Below are positions 1-7,260 of a stretch of 16,113 bases of DNA, one piece after another; positions within the stretch are counted from its first letter, which is position 1, and each line of letters begins with the position of its first letter. The DNA is from Hyphomicrobiaceae bacterium (lineage in GTDB: Bacteria; Pseudomonadota; Alphaproteobacteria; Rhizobiales; JAKIUO01), in contig JAKIUO010000054.1 in NCBI GenBank assembly GCA_021647535.1, positions 1-16,113 of the forward strand. Direction: 5' to 3'. Position numbers and translations under genes: made by a program. Below the pieces are notes generated by a model. That model did not search any database. It had not been told where the DNA came from and worked only from the letters and a program-made list of their open reading frames with translations.

Positions 1-162
1 AACGGCAAAGATGTCTTTAAAACCACCATCCATCCGTCCGTATCTGCCAACCCCTACTTTGCTTTCAATTTCAAAGTGCCAGGTTCAGGAGACATGGAAT
101 TTACATGGACGGAAGATGGCGGCAAAACCGTCACAGCCAAAAAGAGCATTAAAGCTGCCTAG
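1..162 (+). CDS. soxZ: SoxZ, C-terminal part (gene runs off the left edge)
   Basis: The reading frame is open from base 1 to a TAG at 160-162, giving the last 53 residues. The segment contains HPSVSANPYFAFNFKVPGSG and ends EDGGKTVTAKKSIKAA, which is typical of the beta-sandwich end of SoxZ. SoxZ pairs with SoxY in the periplasm; SoxY carries the sulfur substrate on a C-terminal cysteine arm, and SoxZ is its partner and interaction platform. The identification rests on the family-like NPYF..F.VP.SG stretch together with the soxX, soxA and soxB genes that follow directly. The gap to soxX is 44 bases, which fits one operon. The start and the N-terminal half lie outside the window. Confidence 0.85.
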   Translation, partial: NGKDVFKTTIHPSVSANPYFAFNFKVPGSGDMEFTWTEDGGKTVTAKKSIKAA

Positions 163-206
163 CAATTGGTGGCCGATGGAAATATCAAACGTAATGAGGA
201 AGAATT

Positions 207-710
207 ATGAAAGCAATTAAAACAGGTTTAAGCCTCTTAATGCTCGCTGGCCTGACAATTGTCGCCTCTCAAACGGCTTTTGCTGCTGAGGCTGCAATGA
301 TGAAGTTAGAGATCAGTGACGGACCTGCAATCAAATCCATCAAAAAATCGCTGACAGGCAAGACTGGTGATCCTGCCAAGGGCGAAAATATGATGGCCAA
401 CCGCAAAAAAGGCAACTGCTTTGCCTGCCATGTCATTTCAAGCCTGGCCAAAAAAGCTGCCAAGAACCCCAAGAAATATTCTGATATGGGCGATATCGGG
501 CCACCTCTTGATGGTGTTGCCGGACGCTACACAGAAGGCGAATTGCGGGCGCTTTTGGTGAATGCCAAACTGGCCTTCCCTGATACCATCATGCCCGGTT
601 TCTACCGGACCAAGGGTTTCACACGGGTCAAAGGAAAATTCAAGGGTAAAACCGTTCTTAAAGCTCAAGAAGTAGAAGATATTCTATCTCTTCTGGTCAC
701 CTTTAAATAG
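207..710 (+). CDS. soxX: SoxX, monoheme c-type cytochrome of the SoxXA complex
   Basis: This 167-residue protein has a signal peptide at about residues 1-27 (hydrophobic LSLLMLAGLTIVAS, likely cut after AFA). It has one heme c site, CFACH, at residues 71-75. Met129 in the TIMPGFY stretch is the probable distal heme ligand. SoxX accepts electrons from SoxA when thiosulfate is joined to the SoxY carrier cysteine, and passes them to small cytochromes. The GDIGPPLDGVAGRYTEGELR segment after the heme site is family-like. The mature protein is lysine-rich. An AGGAAG ribosome site lies just before the ATG. soxA follows after a gap of 19 bases, so the two subunits are made together. Confidence 0.93.
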   Translation: MKAIKTGLSLLMLAGLTIVASQTAFAAEAAMMKLEISDGPAIKSIKKSLTGKTGDPAKGENMMANRKKGNCFACHVISSLAKKAAKNPKKYSDMGDIGPPLDGVAGRYTEGELRALLVNAKLAFPDTIMPGFYRTKGFTRVKGKFKGKTVLKAQEVEDILSLLVTFK

Positions 711-715
711 TGTGC

Positions 716-721
716 AGGAGA
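716..721 (+). promoter_or_regulatory. Ribosome binding site that decides the soxA start
   Basis: AGGAGA lies 8 bases before the ATG at 730. It supports 730 over the in-frame GTG at 712, which lies upstream of this site, and over the ATG at 769, which has only a purine-rich GAAAGAAG in front. Confidence 0.6.
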
Positions 722-729
722 CAATTGAG

Positions 730-1596
730 ATGATAAGAAAAACACCCGAATTAGCTGAAAGAAGTAACATGAGACAATTGTTCAAAATGGTCCTCGCCGG
801 TTGCCTCGCTGGCAGCCTGATGACCGGAGCCGCCATGGCTGCCGCCGATGGCAAAAGTGAAGCGGTAACACCAACCTCGAAGGATCACCCGCTGGAAGAA
901 ATCTGGTCTGGCTACCATTTCGCCAAGAAAGGTACCAAGGAAACACAGGATAATGAATTTGACAATCCTGGCAATCTCTGGCTCGAACAGGGTATGGAAT
1001 TGTGGTCCAAGGTAGATGGCGACGAAAAAAAATCATGCCAAAGCTGTCATAATGATGCCGCCAAAAGCATGAAAGGCGTCGGAACACGTTATCCGATTTT
1101 CTTCCCACCATGGAAAAAACTCATCAATCTGGAACAGCGCATCAATCTGTGCCGCACTAAACAGATGAAAGCCAAAGCCTATAAATGGAAATCAAACGAG
1201 TTGCTTGGTCTCACTATTTTTGTCTCCCGTCAGTCGCTTGGTATGCCAGCTGCTGTGGTTCTTGATGATAAAACCAAGCCATTCTGGGAAAAAGGCAAAG
1301 CGCATTATTACAAGCGTCGGGGTCAACTCGACATGTCTTGTGCTCATTGTCATCAAGCCAATTATGGCAAGAAAATCCGTTCTAATACCCTCACTCAGGG
1401 ACAGGCAAACGGCTTTCCAACCTATCGTCTGAAATGGGGCAAACCTGGTTCAATTCAGCGCCGCTTTAAAGGGTGCAACAAGCAGGTACGCGCCAAGCCT
1501 TATAAAATGGGTTCAGATGAATATGTAAATCTGGAGCATTATGTCAGATGGCGTGGCCAGGGCCTGCCCATCGAAACACCTTCAGTTCGCCCATAG
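730..1596 (+). CDS. soxA: SoxA, diheme c-type cytochrome with active-site cysteine
   Basis: From the ATG at 730 the protein has 288 residues. A signal peptide (FKMVLAGCLAGSLMTGAAMA) ends near residue 37. Two heme c sites are visible: CQSCH at 103-107 and CAHCH at 204-208. Cys141 (NLCR) fits the distal thiolate ligand of the first heme. Cys249 (FKGCN) fits the catalytic cysteine that carries a persulfide in known SoxA proteins and ligates the second heme. This is therefore the diheme (type I) SoxXA arrangement. With SoxX it oxidatively attaches thiosulfate to SoxY in the periplasm. An ATG at 769 would give a shorter, more usual signal peptide and remains possible. All key cysteines and histidines are present. 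Confidence 0.93.
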   Translation: MIRKTPELAERSNMRQLFKMVLAGCLAGSLMTGAAMAAADGKSEAVTPTSKDHPLEEIWSGYHFAKKGTKETQDNEFDNPGNLWLEQGMELWSKVDGDEKKSCQSCHNDAAKSMKGVGTRYPIFFPPWKKLINLEQRINLCRTKQMKAKAYKWKSNELLGLTIFVSRQSLGMPAAVVLDDKTKPFWEKGKAHYYKRRGQLDMSCAHCHQANYGKKIRSNTLTQGQANGFPTYRLKWGKPGSIQRRFKGCNKQVRAKPYKMGSDEYVNLEHYVRWRGQGLPIETPSVRP

Positions 1597-1622
1597 TCGA
1601 CTTGCGAACTTCTACTAACGGG

Positions 1623-1650
1623 ACAGCGCCCTTCACTATTTGGGCGCTGT
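1623..1650 (+). other. Hairpin in the soxA-soxB gap, possible processing or attenuation site
   Basis: The arms acagcgccc (1623-1631) and gggcgctgt (1642-1650) pair perfectly over 9 bp around a 10-base loop. No T tract follows, so it is not a standard terminator. Its place 27 bases after soxA suggests it protects the 3' end of the soxXA message or tunes soxB expression. Confidence 0.45.
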
Positions 1651-1755
1651 CTGCCCAATAGGGCTGGAGATGTGAATTTTCGCGCTCTCATGATTGCTGA
1701 AAATATCTTCAGACCTTTTTGTAAAAGAACAATGCAAAGGTGAGGAACCTTCAAC

Positions 1756-3702
1756 ATGGCAGATAACGGCGCAAAACTCAGCAGACGCAAACTGTTGCAG
1801 CTCATGGCAGCCGGCGGGGCTTTTGGCAGCACGATGCCCTGGTGGATAAACGGGCAGCTTTCAAGCGATGCAAATGCCGCTGACGCTTTTGCCGATTATT
1901 ACAAAACCCCGATGAAGGGCGATGTACGCCTCATTCATATTACCGATACTCATGGTCAGCTTTATCCGGTCTATTTCCGCGAACCCAATGTCAATCTAGG
2001 AGTTGGCGACGCCTTTGGGCGCGCCCCTCATATCGTTGGTAAAAAGCTGCTCGATGCCATGGATTTGTCACTAGACAGCCCGGAAGCCTATGCCTACACC
2101 TATTTGAATTTTGAAGAAGGTGTCAAAAAATATGGCCGCATGGGTGGCTTTGTCCATATCAAAACACTGATAGACCGCCTGCGTTCTGAGGCTGGTGGCA
2201 TTCAAAACACACTGACTTTTGATGGCGGCGATACTTGGCAAGGGTCAGGTACTTCACTATGGACGCGTGGCGTCGATATGGTTGAAGCCTGCAATATCCT
2301 CAAGGTTGATGTCATGGTCGGCCATTGGGAGTTTACCTATCCCGAAGCCGAAGTGCTGGCCAATGTCGCCTTGTTCAAGGGCGACTTTATCGGCCAGAAT
2401 GTACGTGTCAAAGACGAAAGCATGATGGGCGACAGCTATCCTGAGCTCGTTGAAAAATTTAACGGCAAAGGCCTGTTTGATGAAGATGCTGGCAATGCCT
2501 TCCAGCCCTATGTCATGAAAGAAGTCAATGGCCGCAAGATTGCCATTGTCGGTCAGGCCTTTCCACGTACAGCCAATGCCAACCCTCCCGAATTTTTTCC
2601 CGACTGGTCATTTGGCCTGCGCATCCCTGACATGCGCGATCTGGTCAAGAAAATCCGTACAGAACAAAAACCAGATGCCGTTGTACTGATCTCCCATTCC
2701 GGTATGGATGTAGACATTAAAATGGCTCATGAAATCCCTGGCATGGATGCCATTTTTGGCGGCCACACTCATGACGGCATCCCCAAACCTCTACAGGTAA
2801 CCGATAAGGATGGCGGCACTTGCCATGTCACCAATGCCGGTTGTTCTGGAAAATTTGTCGGCGTGATGGATTTTGAATTTGACGGTGCCAAACTGAAAGA
2901 TGTGCACTATAAAATGCATCCTGTTTTCGAAAAGCGCCTGCCCGCCGACAAGGAAATGGCGGCCTTTTTGACCCAGCTTGGCAATAAGAAATATGACGAC
3001 AAGGTTGTTGAGAGCCGCGCCAAGGACCGCGCCAACTCAAAAGCTCGTAATGGTAAGACCTTCAAAACCATTATCTCTGAAAAACTGGCTATCGCTGGAG
3101 AAACCCTTTATCGGCGCAGTAATTTCATGGGGACCTGGGATCAGGTCATCTGCAATGCTCTGCGTGATGAATATGGTGCCCATGTCGCCATGTCTGCCGG
3201 TGTGCGCTGGGGGCCAACTGTTCCCAAGGGACATTGGATCACGTTCGATGATGTCATGAGTCAATGCTCCATGACTTACGGCGAAACCTACGCCAACGAG
3301 ATGACCGGCAAGCAATTGCTCAATGTGCTGGAGCAAGTCGCCGACAATCTACTCGACCCCGATCCTTATCTGCAATCGGGCGGTGATATGGTTCGTGTCG
3401 GTGGTCTAGACTATACTATTGACCCAACGAAAAAGCTCTACAAACGTATCACCGATGCCCGCCTTGATAATGGCGAACTCATTGAGCCGGACAAAAAATA
3501 CAAAGTGGCAGGCTGGGCCGTTGTCAATCGCACCCCGGACGGACGCATGATATGGGACATCATCCGCGATTATCTCCTTGCTAATCGGGGCGATGACAAA
3601 GTCATGCACCTTAAAAAGGTCAACCACCCCAAACTGCTCGGTGTTGCCAACAATCCAGGCGTCGCCGACTATCCCGGTGCCGTTGGCGACAGCGACGGGT
3701 AA
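1756..3702 (+). CDS. soxB: SoxB, sulfate thiol esterase (dimanganese hydrolase)
   Basis: This 648-residue protein of the metallophosphatase/5'-nucleotidase fold hydrolyses the SoxY-bound S-sulfonate and frees sulfate in the periplasm. A twin-arginine signal (SRRKLLQLMAAGG, residues 9-21) points to Tat export as a folded metalloprotein. Metal-site motifs are in order: DTHGQ at 64-68, FDGGDTW at 155-161, the SoxB-specific GHWEF at 189-193, ISHSG at 312-316 and GGHTHDG at 335-341. The 5'-nucleotidase C-terminal domain follows from about residue 435. It is somewhat longer than the SoxB of about 560 residues in model species; the tail after residue 620 looks variable. A GAGGAA ribosome site lies 9 bases before the ATG. 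The 159-base gap from soxA has a hairpin but no clear promoter, so it is probably in the same operon. Confidence 0.96.
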   Translation: MADNGAKLSRRKLLQLMAAGGAFGSTMPWWINGQLSSDANAADAFADYYKTPMKGDVRLIHITDTHGQLYPVYFREPNVNLGVGDAFGRAPHIVGKKLLDAMDLSLDSPEAYAYTYLNFEEGVKKYGRMGGFVHIKTLIDRLRSEAGGIQNTLTFDGGDTWQGSGTSLWTRGVDMVEACNILKVDVMVGHWEFTYPEAEVLANVALFKGDFIGQNVRVKDESMMGDSYPELVEKFNGKGLFDEDAGNAFQPYVMKEVNGRKIAIVGQAFPRTANANPPEFFPDWSFGLRIPDMRDLVKKIRTEQKPDAVVLISHSGMDVDIKMAHEIPGMDAIFGGHTHDGIPKPLQVTDKDGGTCHVTNAGCSGKFVGVMDFEFDGAKLKDVHYKMHPVFEKRLPADKEMAAFLTQLGNKKYDDKVVESRAKDRANSKARNGKTFKTIISEKLAIAGETLYRRSNFMGTWDQVICNALRDEYGAHVAMSAGVRWGPTVPKGHWITFDDVMSQCSMTYGETYANEMTGKQLLNVLEQVADNLLDPDPYLQSGGDMVRVGGLDYTIDPTKKLYKRITDARLDNGELIEPDKKYKVAGWAVVNRTPDGRMIWDIIRDYLLANRGDDKVMHLKKVNHPKLLGVANNPGVADYPGAVGDSDG

Positions 3703-3776
3703 ATAAAATTCCTGGTGCCATCTGCTCTTTATCTCTCATTTCCTTTCAATGGAGAGCATTGGTGCCATACATAAAA

Positions 3777-3830
3777 CGGCCAGTTTTGACGGATCATTCG
3801 TTTGACCCTAAAAAACTGGCCGCTTTTTTT
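3777..3830 (+). terminator. Rho-independent terminator after soxB
   Basis: The arms cggccagtttt (3777-3787) and aaaactggccg (3812-3822) pair perfectly over 11 bp, with seven Ts at 3824-3830. Four As before the left arm would also give a short T run on the other strand. The loop of 24 bases is long. It ends the sox transcript and separates it from the two-component genes. Confidence 0.8.
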
Positions 3831-3837
3831 GGTATCC

Positions 3838-3846
3838 TGCTATGAT
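3838..3846 (+). promoter_or_regulatory. Possible extended -10 promoter for the sensor kinase
   Basis: TGCTATGAT matches the extended -10 form TGnTAnnnT. It lies directly after the soxB terminator and 52 bases before the kinase ATG. No convincing -35 box is visible upstream, as that stretch is the terminator arm. It would let the two-component genes be expressed separately from sox. Confidence 0.35.
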
Positions 3847-3897
3847 GAAACATAAATCTGCGCAACCGGTTCATGAACTTTACTGCTGGAACAGATT

Positions 3898-5781
3898 ATG
3901 CTGACAAGAACACCCCTCGCTTTATGTGTGCTGGCCTGGCTGATGCTGGTACAATCAGTTCCGGCTGAAGATTTGACCCGTGAAAAGGCTCCAATCGACA
4001 AAGTTTCTGCAACAAAAATATCCCAACTGATCCCAGTAAAAGTCGGCATTCTGGCTTTTCGCGGCAAACAAGAAGCCCTTGAAAACTGGACCCCGACCGC
4101 TGATTATCTCAGCGAATCAATAGCTGGGTATAGCTTTAGAATTATCCCCCTCAGCCTCGAAGAAATGGAAGACGAAGTCAGCAAGGGCAACCTCGAATTC
4201 ACGCTGACCAATTCGGGGCACTATATAACACTGGCTTCCAACTATGGGGGCAGTCGCCTCGTCACCATGAATACGCGCGGCACGTCCTCACAGGAAAATG
4301 TTACAGGATCGGTGATTTTCACCCGTGCCGACCGCAAGGATATCACCAAGCTCCAAGATTTGCGCGGAAAAACCTTTATGTCCGTGGCCCCTAAAGCCTT
4401 TTGCTACGAGATGGCCTGGCAGCGTTTGCAAGAGCACGGCATCAACCCCAATAAGGATTTTGCAAAACTTCTATTCGTCGGCTTTCCCCAGGACTATATC
4501 GCCTCTGCTGTGCAAAATGGTAAGATTGATGCTGGTAATATCCGCACCGGATTGCTGGAAGAAATGGCCGCCGAAGGCAAGATCAAGCTTTCTGACTTTC
4601 GCATTCTGGCGCAAAAAAAACTGAAGGGCTTTCCCTATATAACCTCGACTAAAACCTATCCCCAATGGCCTTTTATCAAACTGCGACACACCGACAAGCT
4701 GCTGGCACAAAAAGTCGCCATTGCGCTTTTATCCATGGGCCATGACAGCAAAGCGGCACGCATCGGAAAATATGCAGGCTGGACCGTGCCGCTGGATTAT
4801 ACGCCCGTCCACAATCTGTTTAAACAGCTACAAATCGGCCCCTATGCTAATACAGGCCCTATAACAGCTTCAAAAATCATCAAACAATATGGACCATGGA
4901 TCGGCGTTGCCATTGCCATGCTGACGTTCATGTTTGCCTGGTCCATGCGTACCGAAGTCCTTGTTCGTAGTCGCACCAGAGAGCTTTCTCAAACCAATAA
5001 GGAACTCGCCAACCAGATTACCGAGCGCCATCGCGCCGAAGAAACAGCCCGCCAGCGCCAGGCCGAATTGGCTCGCGTCGGCGAAATGAACAGCATGGGA
5101 GAGTTTGCATCAGGCATCGCCCATGAACTCAATCACCCGCTGGCCACCATCACCAATTATGCAACGGGCTGTATTCGCCGGATGAAAACAGGCCAGGAAA
5201 ACAAAGAAGAGATGGTTGAAATTCTCGAACGTATCTCGCGACAAGCCACCCGCGCCTCTCAGATTATCGGTGGCCTGCGCGATAATATGCGTGAAGACAA
5301 ACGCGAACGTAATTTGACCAATATCAATGAATTGGTCAGTGAGCTTCCCGATTTGCTGGAATTCAATCTGAAAAACAGCTCAACCAAATTGCAGCTGGAG
5401 CTTGCCGATGCTTTGCCGACCGCGCTTGTCGATCCTGTGCAAATCGAACAGGTTTTACTCAATCTGGTGGGGAACGGAATTGATGCCATGAAAACCGCCA
5501 GCAGCAAAGAGCGCTCGATAAAGGTCACGACTGCACGCAATGAGCGCTCTGATATCATTGTCACCATAAGCGATACTGGTCCTGGCATATCTGGGGAGAT
5601 GCGCGGAAAAATATTTTATCCTTTTGTCTCCACCAAAAATGAAGGCATGGGGCTCGGCCTGTCTATCAGCTGTTCGATCATGAAAGACCATGGGGGCCAG
5701 TTGTGGATTGAAGAGACCGGAGAACAAGGGACGATGTTCCGTTTCAACCTGCCGGCCGGGGAGACCAGCCTTAATGCCTGA
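3898..5781 (+). CDS. Membrane histidine kinase with periplasmic PhnD/TtrS-like sensor domain
   Basis: A 627-residue sensor. Residues 1-23 form a signal peptide or anchor. Residues 45-315 are a periplasmic substrate-binding fold of the PhnD/TtrS type (KVGILAFRGKQEALENW..TADYLS, then FTLTNSGHYI). One transmembrane helix spans about 333-350, and a coiled-coil linker about 351-400. The kinase core has the H box GIAHELNHPL with His409, the N box NLVGNGIDAM at 522-531, G1 DTGPGI at 559-564 and G2 GMGLGL at 583-588. All core residues are present. Known relatives are TtrS (tetrathionate) and ThsS (thiosulfate), so a sulfur oxyanion ligand is inferred from family and from the sox genes next door. Its stop overlaps the start of the regulator gene by 8 bases. 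The exact ligand cannot be read from the sequence. Confidence 0.88.
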   Translation: MLTRTPLALCVLAWLMLVQSVPAEDLTREKAPIDKVSATKISQLIPVKVGILAFRGKQEALENWTPTADYLSESIAGYSFRIIPLSLEEMEDEVSKGNLEFTLTNSGHYITLASNYGGSRLVTMNTRGTSSQENVTGSVIFTRADRKDITKLQDLRGKTFMSVAPKAFCYEMAWQRLQEHGINPNKDFAKLLFVGFPQDYIASAVQNGKIDAGNIRTGLLEEMAAEGKIKLSDFRILAQKKLKGFPYITSTKTYPQWPFIKLRHTDKLLAQKVAIALLSMGHDSKAARIGKYAGWTVPLDYTPVHNLFKQLQIGPYANTGPITASKIIKQYGPWIGVAIAMLTFMFAWSMRTEVLVRSRTRELSQTNKELANQITERHRAEETARQRQAELARVGEMNSMGEFASGIAHELNHPLATITNYATGCIRRMKTGQENKEEMVEILERISRQATRASQIIGGLRDNMREDKRERNLTNINELVSELPDLLEFNLKNSSTKLQLELADALPTALVDPVQIEQVLLNLVGNGIDAMKTASSKERSIKVTTARNERSDIIVTISDTGPGISGEMRGKIFYPFVSTKNEGMGLGLSISCSIMKDHGGQLWIEETGEQGTMFRFNLPAGETSLNA

Positions 5782-6397
5782 ACAAAAAGCGAAACGCAGC
5801 GTCTTTGTTGTGGATGATGATATTGAATTTGCCAAAAGCGTGCAGTTTTTACTATCCTCGGTCAACCTGAATGTACGACTTTTCGATAGCGCTGAAAACT
5901 TTCTGGCCGCACTCAAAAAAGAAGATGAAGGCTGTGTACTCATTGATGTACGTATGCCTGGCATGAGCGGCCTTGAGGCTCAGCACCTGCTTGCAGACAC
6001 GGCCCCCACCCTGCCGATCATCATCATGACGGCTCATGGCGATATTGAAATGGCGGTGCGCGCCATGAAGGACGGTGCCATGGATTTCATCCAGAAGCCG
6101 TTTAATGATCAACGGCTGATCGACCTCATCAACAAGGCCATGAAACTGAATACGGCCCTCAATGACAAGCATCATCACAAGATAAAACTGCGAGAACGTT
6201 TACACGAGCTGAGCCCGCGCGAACACGAAGTTCTTGATCTCATCGTCGAAGGCAATACCAATAAGGAAATCGGTTATCGCCTCGGCATTGCCGACAAGAC
6301 TGTGGAAGCCCATCGCGCCAAAATCATGGAAAAAACAAAAGCACGCACACTGCAAGACCTGATGAAACTGATCTTCTCCATTGCTGGCGACAAATGA
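5774..6397 (+). CDS. FixJ/TtrR-family response regulator
   Basis: From the ATG at 5774 the protein has 207 residues. The receiver domain (10-122) shows the acidic pair Asp14/Asp15, the phosphorylation site Asp58 in VLIDVRMPGMSG, Thr86 and Lys108 (QKPF). The LuxR-type helix-turn-helix (145-200) reads LSPREHEVLDLIVEGNTNKE, followed by the recognition part DKTVEAHRAKIMEK. The ATG lies inside the end of the kinase gene, and a GGGGAGA ribosome site at 5759-5765 precedes it, so the pair is translationally coupled. An in-frame upstream ATG at 5690 would bury 28 odd residues in the kinase reading frame and is rejected. It is the likely DNA-binding output for the kinase; regulation of sox is inferred from location. 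No obvious binding site is recognised. Confidence 0.9.
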   Translation: MPEQKAKRSVFVVDDDIEFAKSVQFLLSSVNLNVRLFDSAENFLAALKKEDEGCVLIDVRMPGMSGLEAQHLLADTAPTLPIIIMTAHGDIEMAVRAMKDGAMDFIQKPFNDQRLIDLINKAMKLNTALNDKHHHKIKLRERLHELSPREHEVLDLIVEGNTNKEIGYRLGIADKTVEAHRAKIMEKTKARTLQDLMKLIFSIAGDK

Positions 6398-6421
6398 TCG
6401 CTCCGCTGTTTATGTAGGGCC

Positions 6422-6600
6422 ATTCAATTCTCGCGCAATTCGCTTCGCGACGGGGCCAGCCCCGAACCCCGCTGGAGGGTCCCCCTCCAGACCTCCTGTT
6501 TTTCTATTTGAAAGTAAAATAAGGGTGGGTTTGGGAGGCCTCCTCCCAAGCGGGTGCGGGCAGCAGCCCGCTTGCGAAGCAAAGCTTTCGAGAATTGAAT
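6422..6600 (+). repeat. Three-hairpin intergenic element, copy 1, between convergent genes
   Basis: A perfect 12-bp inverted repeat, attcaattctcg (6422-6433) and cgagaattgaat (6589-6600), brackets it, with a nested pair gcttcgc/gcgaagc (6442-6448 and 6574-6580). Inside are three hairpins: ctggaggg/ccctccag (6472-6490), ttgggagg/cctcccaa (6531-6549) and gcgggc/gcccgc (6556-6571), plus a T-rich then A-rich centre. It fills the gap between the response regulator and nadD, whose ends face each other, so it may stop transcription from both sides. The copy at 14761-14884 has the same layout. Confidence 0.7.
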
Positions 6601-6612
6601 CGCCTTGGCTGT

Positions 6613-7260
6613 TTATGCCCTATGCCGGTTGCGGATCCCTGTCGAGCTCTCGAAATTAAGCGGTACACCAAGGCGGCACCAGGCTGGTAAGGGTCTTTGC
6701 GCCAGCAATGGAGCCGCTCTCTCCCTGAGTCTGTTTTTTGCAAACAACTGCGCCGCCAGCGAAGACCCAAGAGCATAATGTTCGCCAGGGCGATCAATAA
6801 CGGCAACCGGTACCTTATGAAAAATCTGACGCCAGTTGCGCCACAAGTGAACGCTGGCCATATTATCAGCGCCCATCAACCAAACAAAACGAGTGGCCGG
6901 AAAACGTCTACTCAGATAGTGCAAGGTCGTAGCTGTAAACGGTGACCCAAGCGCGGTTTCAAAGGCTGTTATTTTGATGCGTGGATGATCAACCCGCTCC
7001 CGGCACTGTGCCAAGCGCCGCTCCAGCGGCCATGGACCTTGCTCTTTCAAAGGATTTCCAGGGCTCACCAGCCACCAAAGCTGGTCAAGCTGCAGGCGCT
7101 TCAAGGCTTCACGAGAAATATTGACATGGCCTTGGTGCGGCGGATCAAAGGAGCCCCCCAGCAGACCAATGCGCTGGCCGGGAAACGCCAAAGGCGGTTT
7201 CATATAAGGATTCTGCAACATTGTTCGACCGGCTTTGACCTCCCGCCTGTCCTCGCTCAT
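6613..7260 (-). CDS. nadD: Nicotinate-nucleotide adenylyltransferase NadD
   Basis: A 215-residue nucleotidyltransferase that joins nicotinate mononucleotide and ATP to form deamido-NAD in the cytoplasm. The ATP-binding motif GGSFDPPHQGH is at residues 35-45, the family motif LMGADNMASVHLWRNW at 128-143 and the C-terminal SSTGIR at 205-210. The ATG at 7260 overlaps the stop of the upstream metallopeptidase gene as ATGA, which suggests coupling. Starts at 7221 or 7203 would bring the N-terminus closer to the family norm, but neither has a better ribosome site. The gene ends 12 bases from a repeat element. The usual alphaproteobacterial partner rsfS does not follow. Confidence 0.92.
   Translation of the reverse strand: MSEDRREVKAGRTMLQNPYMKPPLAFPGQRIGLLGGSFDPPHQGHVNISREALKRLQLDQLWWLVSPGNPLKEQGPWPLERRLAQCRERVDHPRIKITAFETALGSPFTATTLHYLSRRFPATRFVWLMGADNMASVHLWRNWRQIFHKVPVAVIDRPGEHYALGSSLAAQLFAKNRLRERAAPLLAQRPLPAWCRLGVPLNFESSTGIRNRHRA

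Noticed and set aside
11..220. Open frame at the left edge, 69 residues
   Set aside because: It is a shifted frame over the soxZ end; the other frame gives a clear SoxZ C-terminus.
6381..6659. Open frame of 92 residues after the response regulator
   Set aside because: It is a translation of the hairpin element, with proline/glycine-rich low-complexity sequence and no domain.
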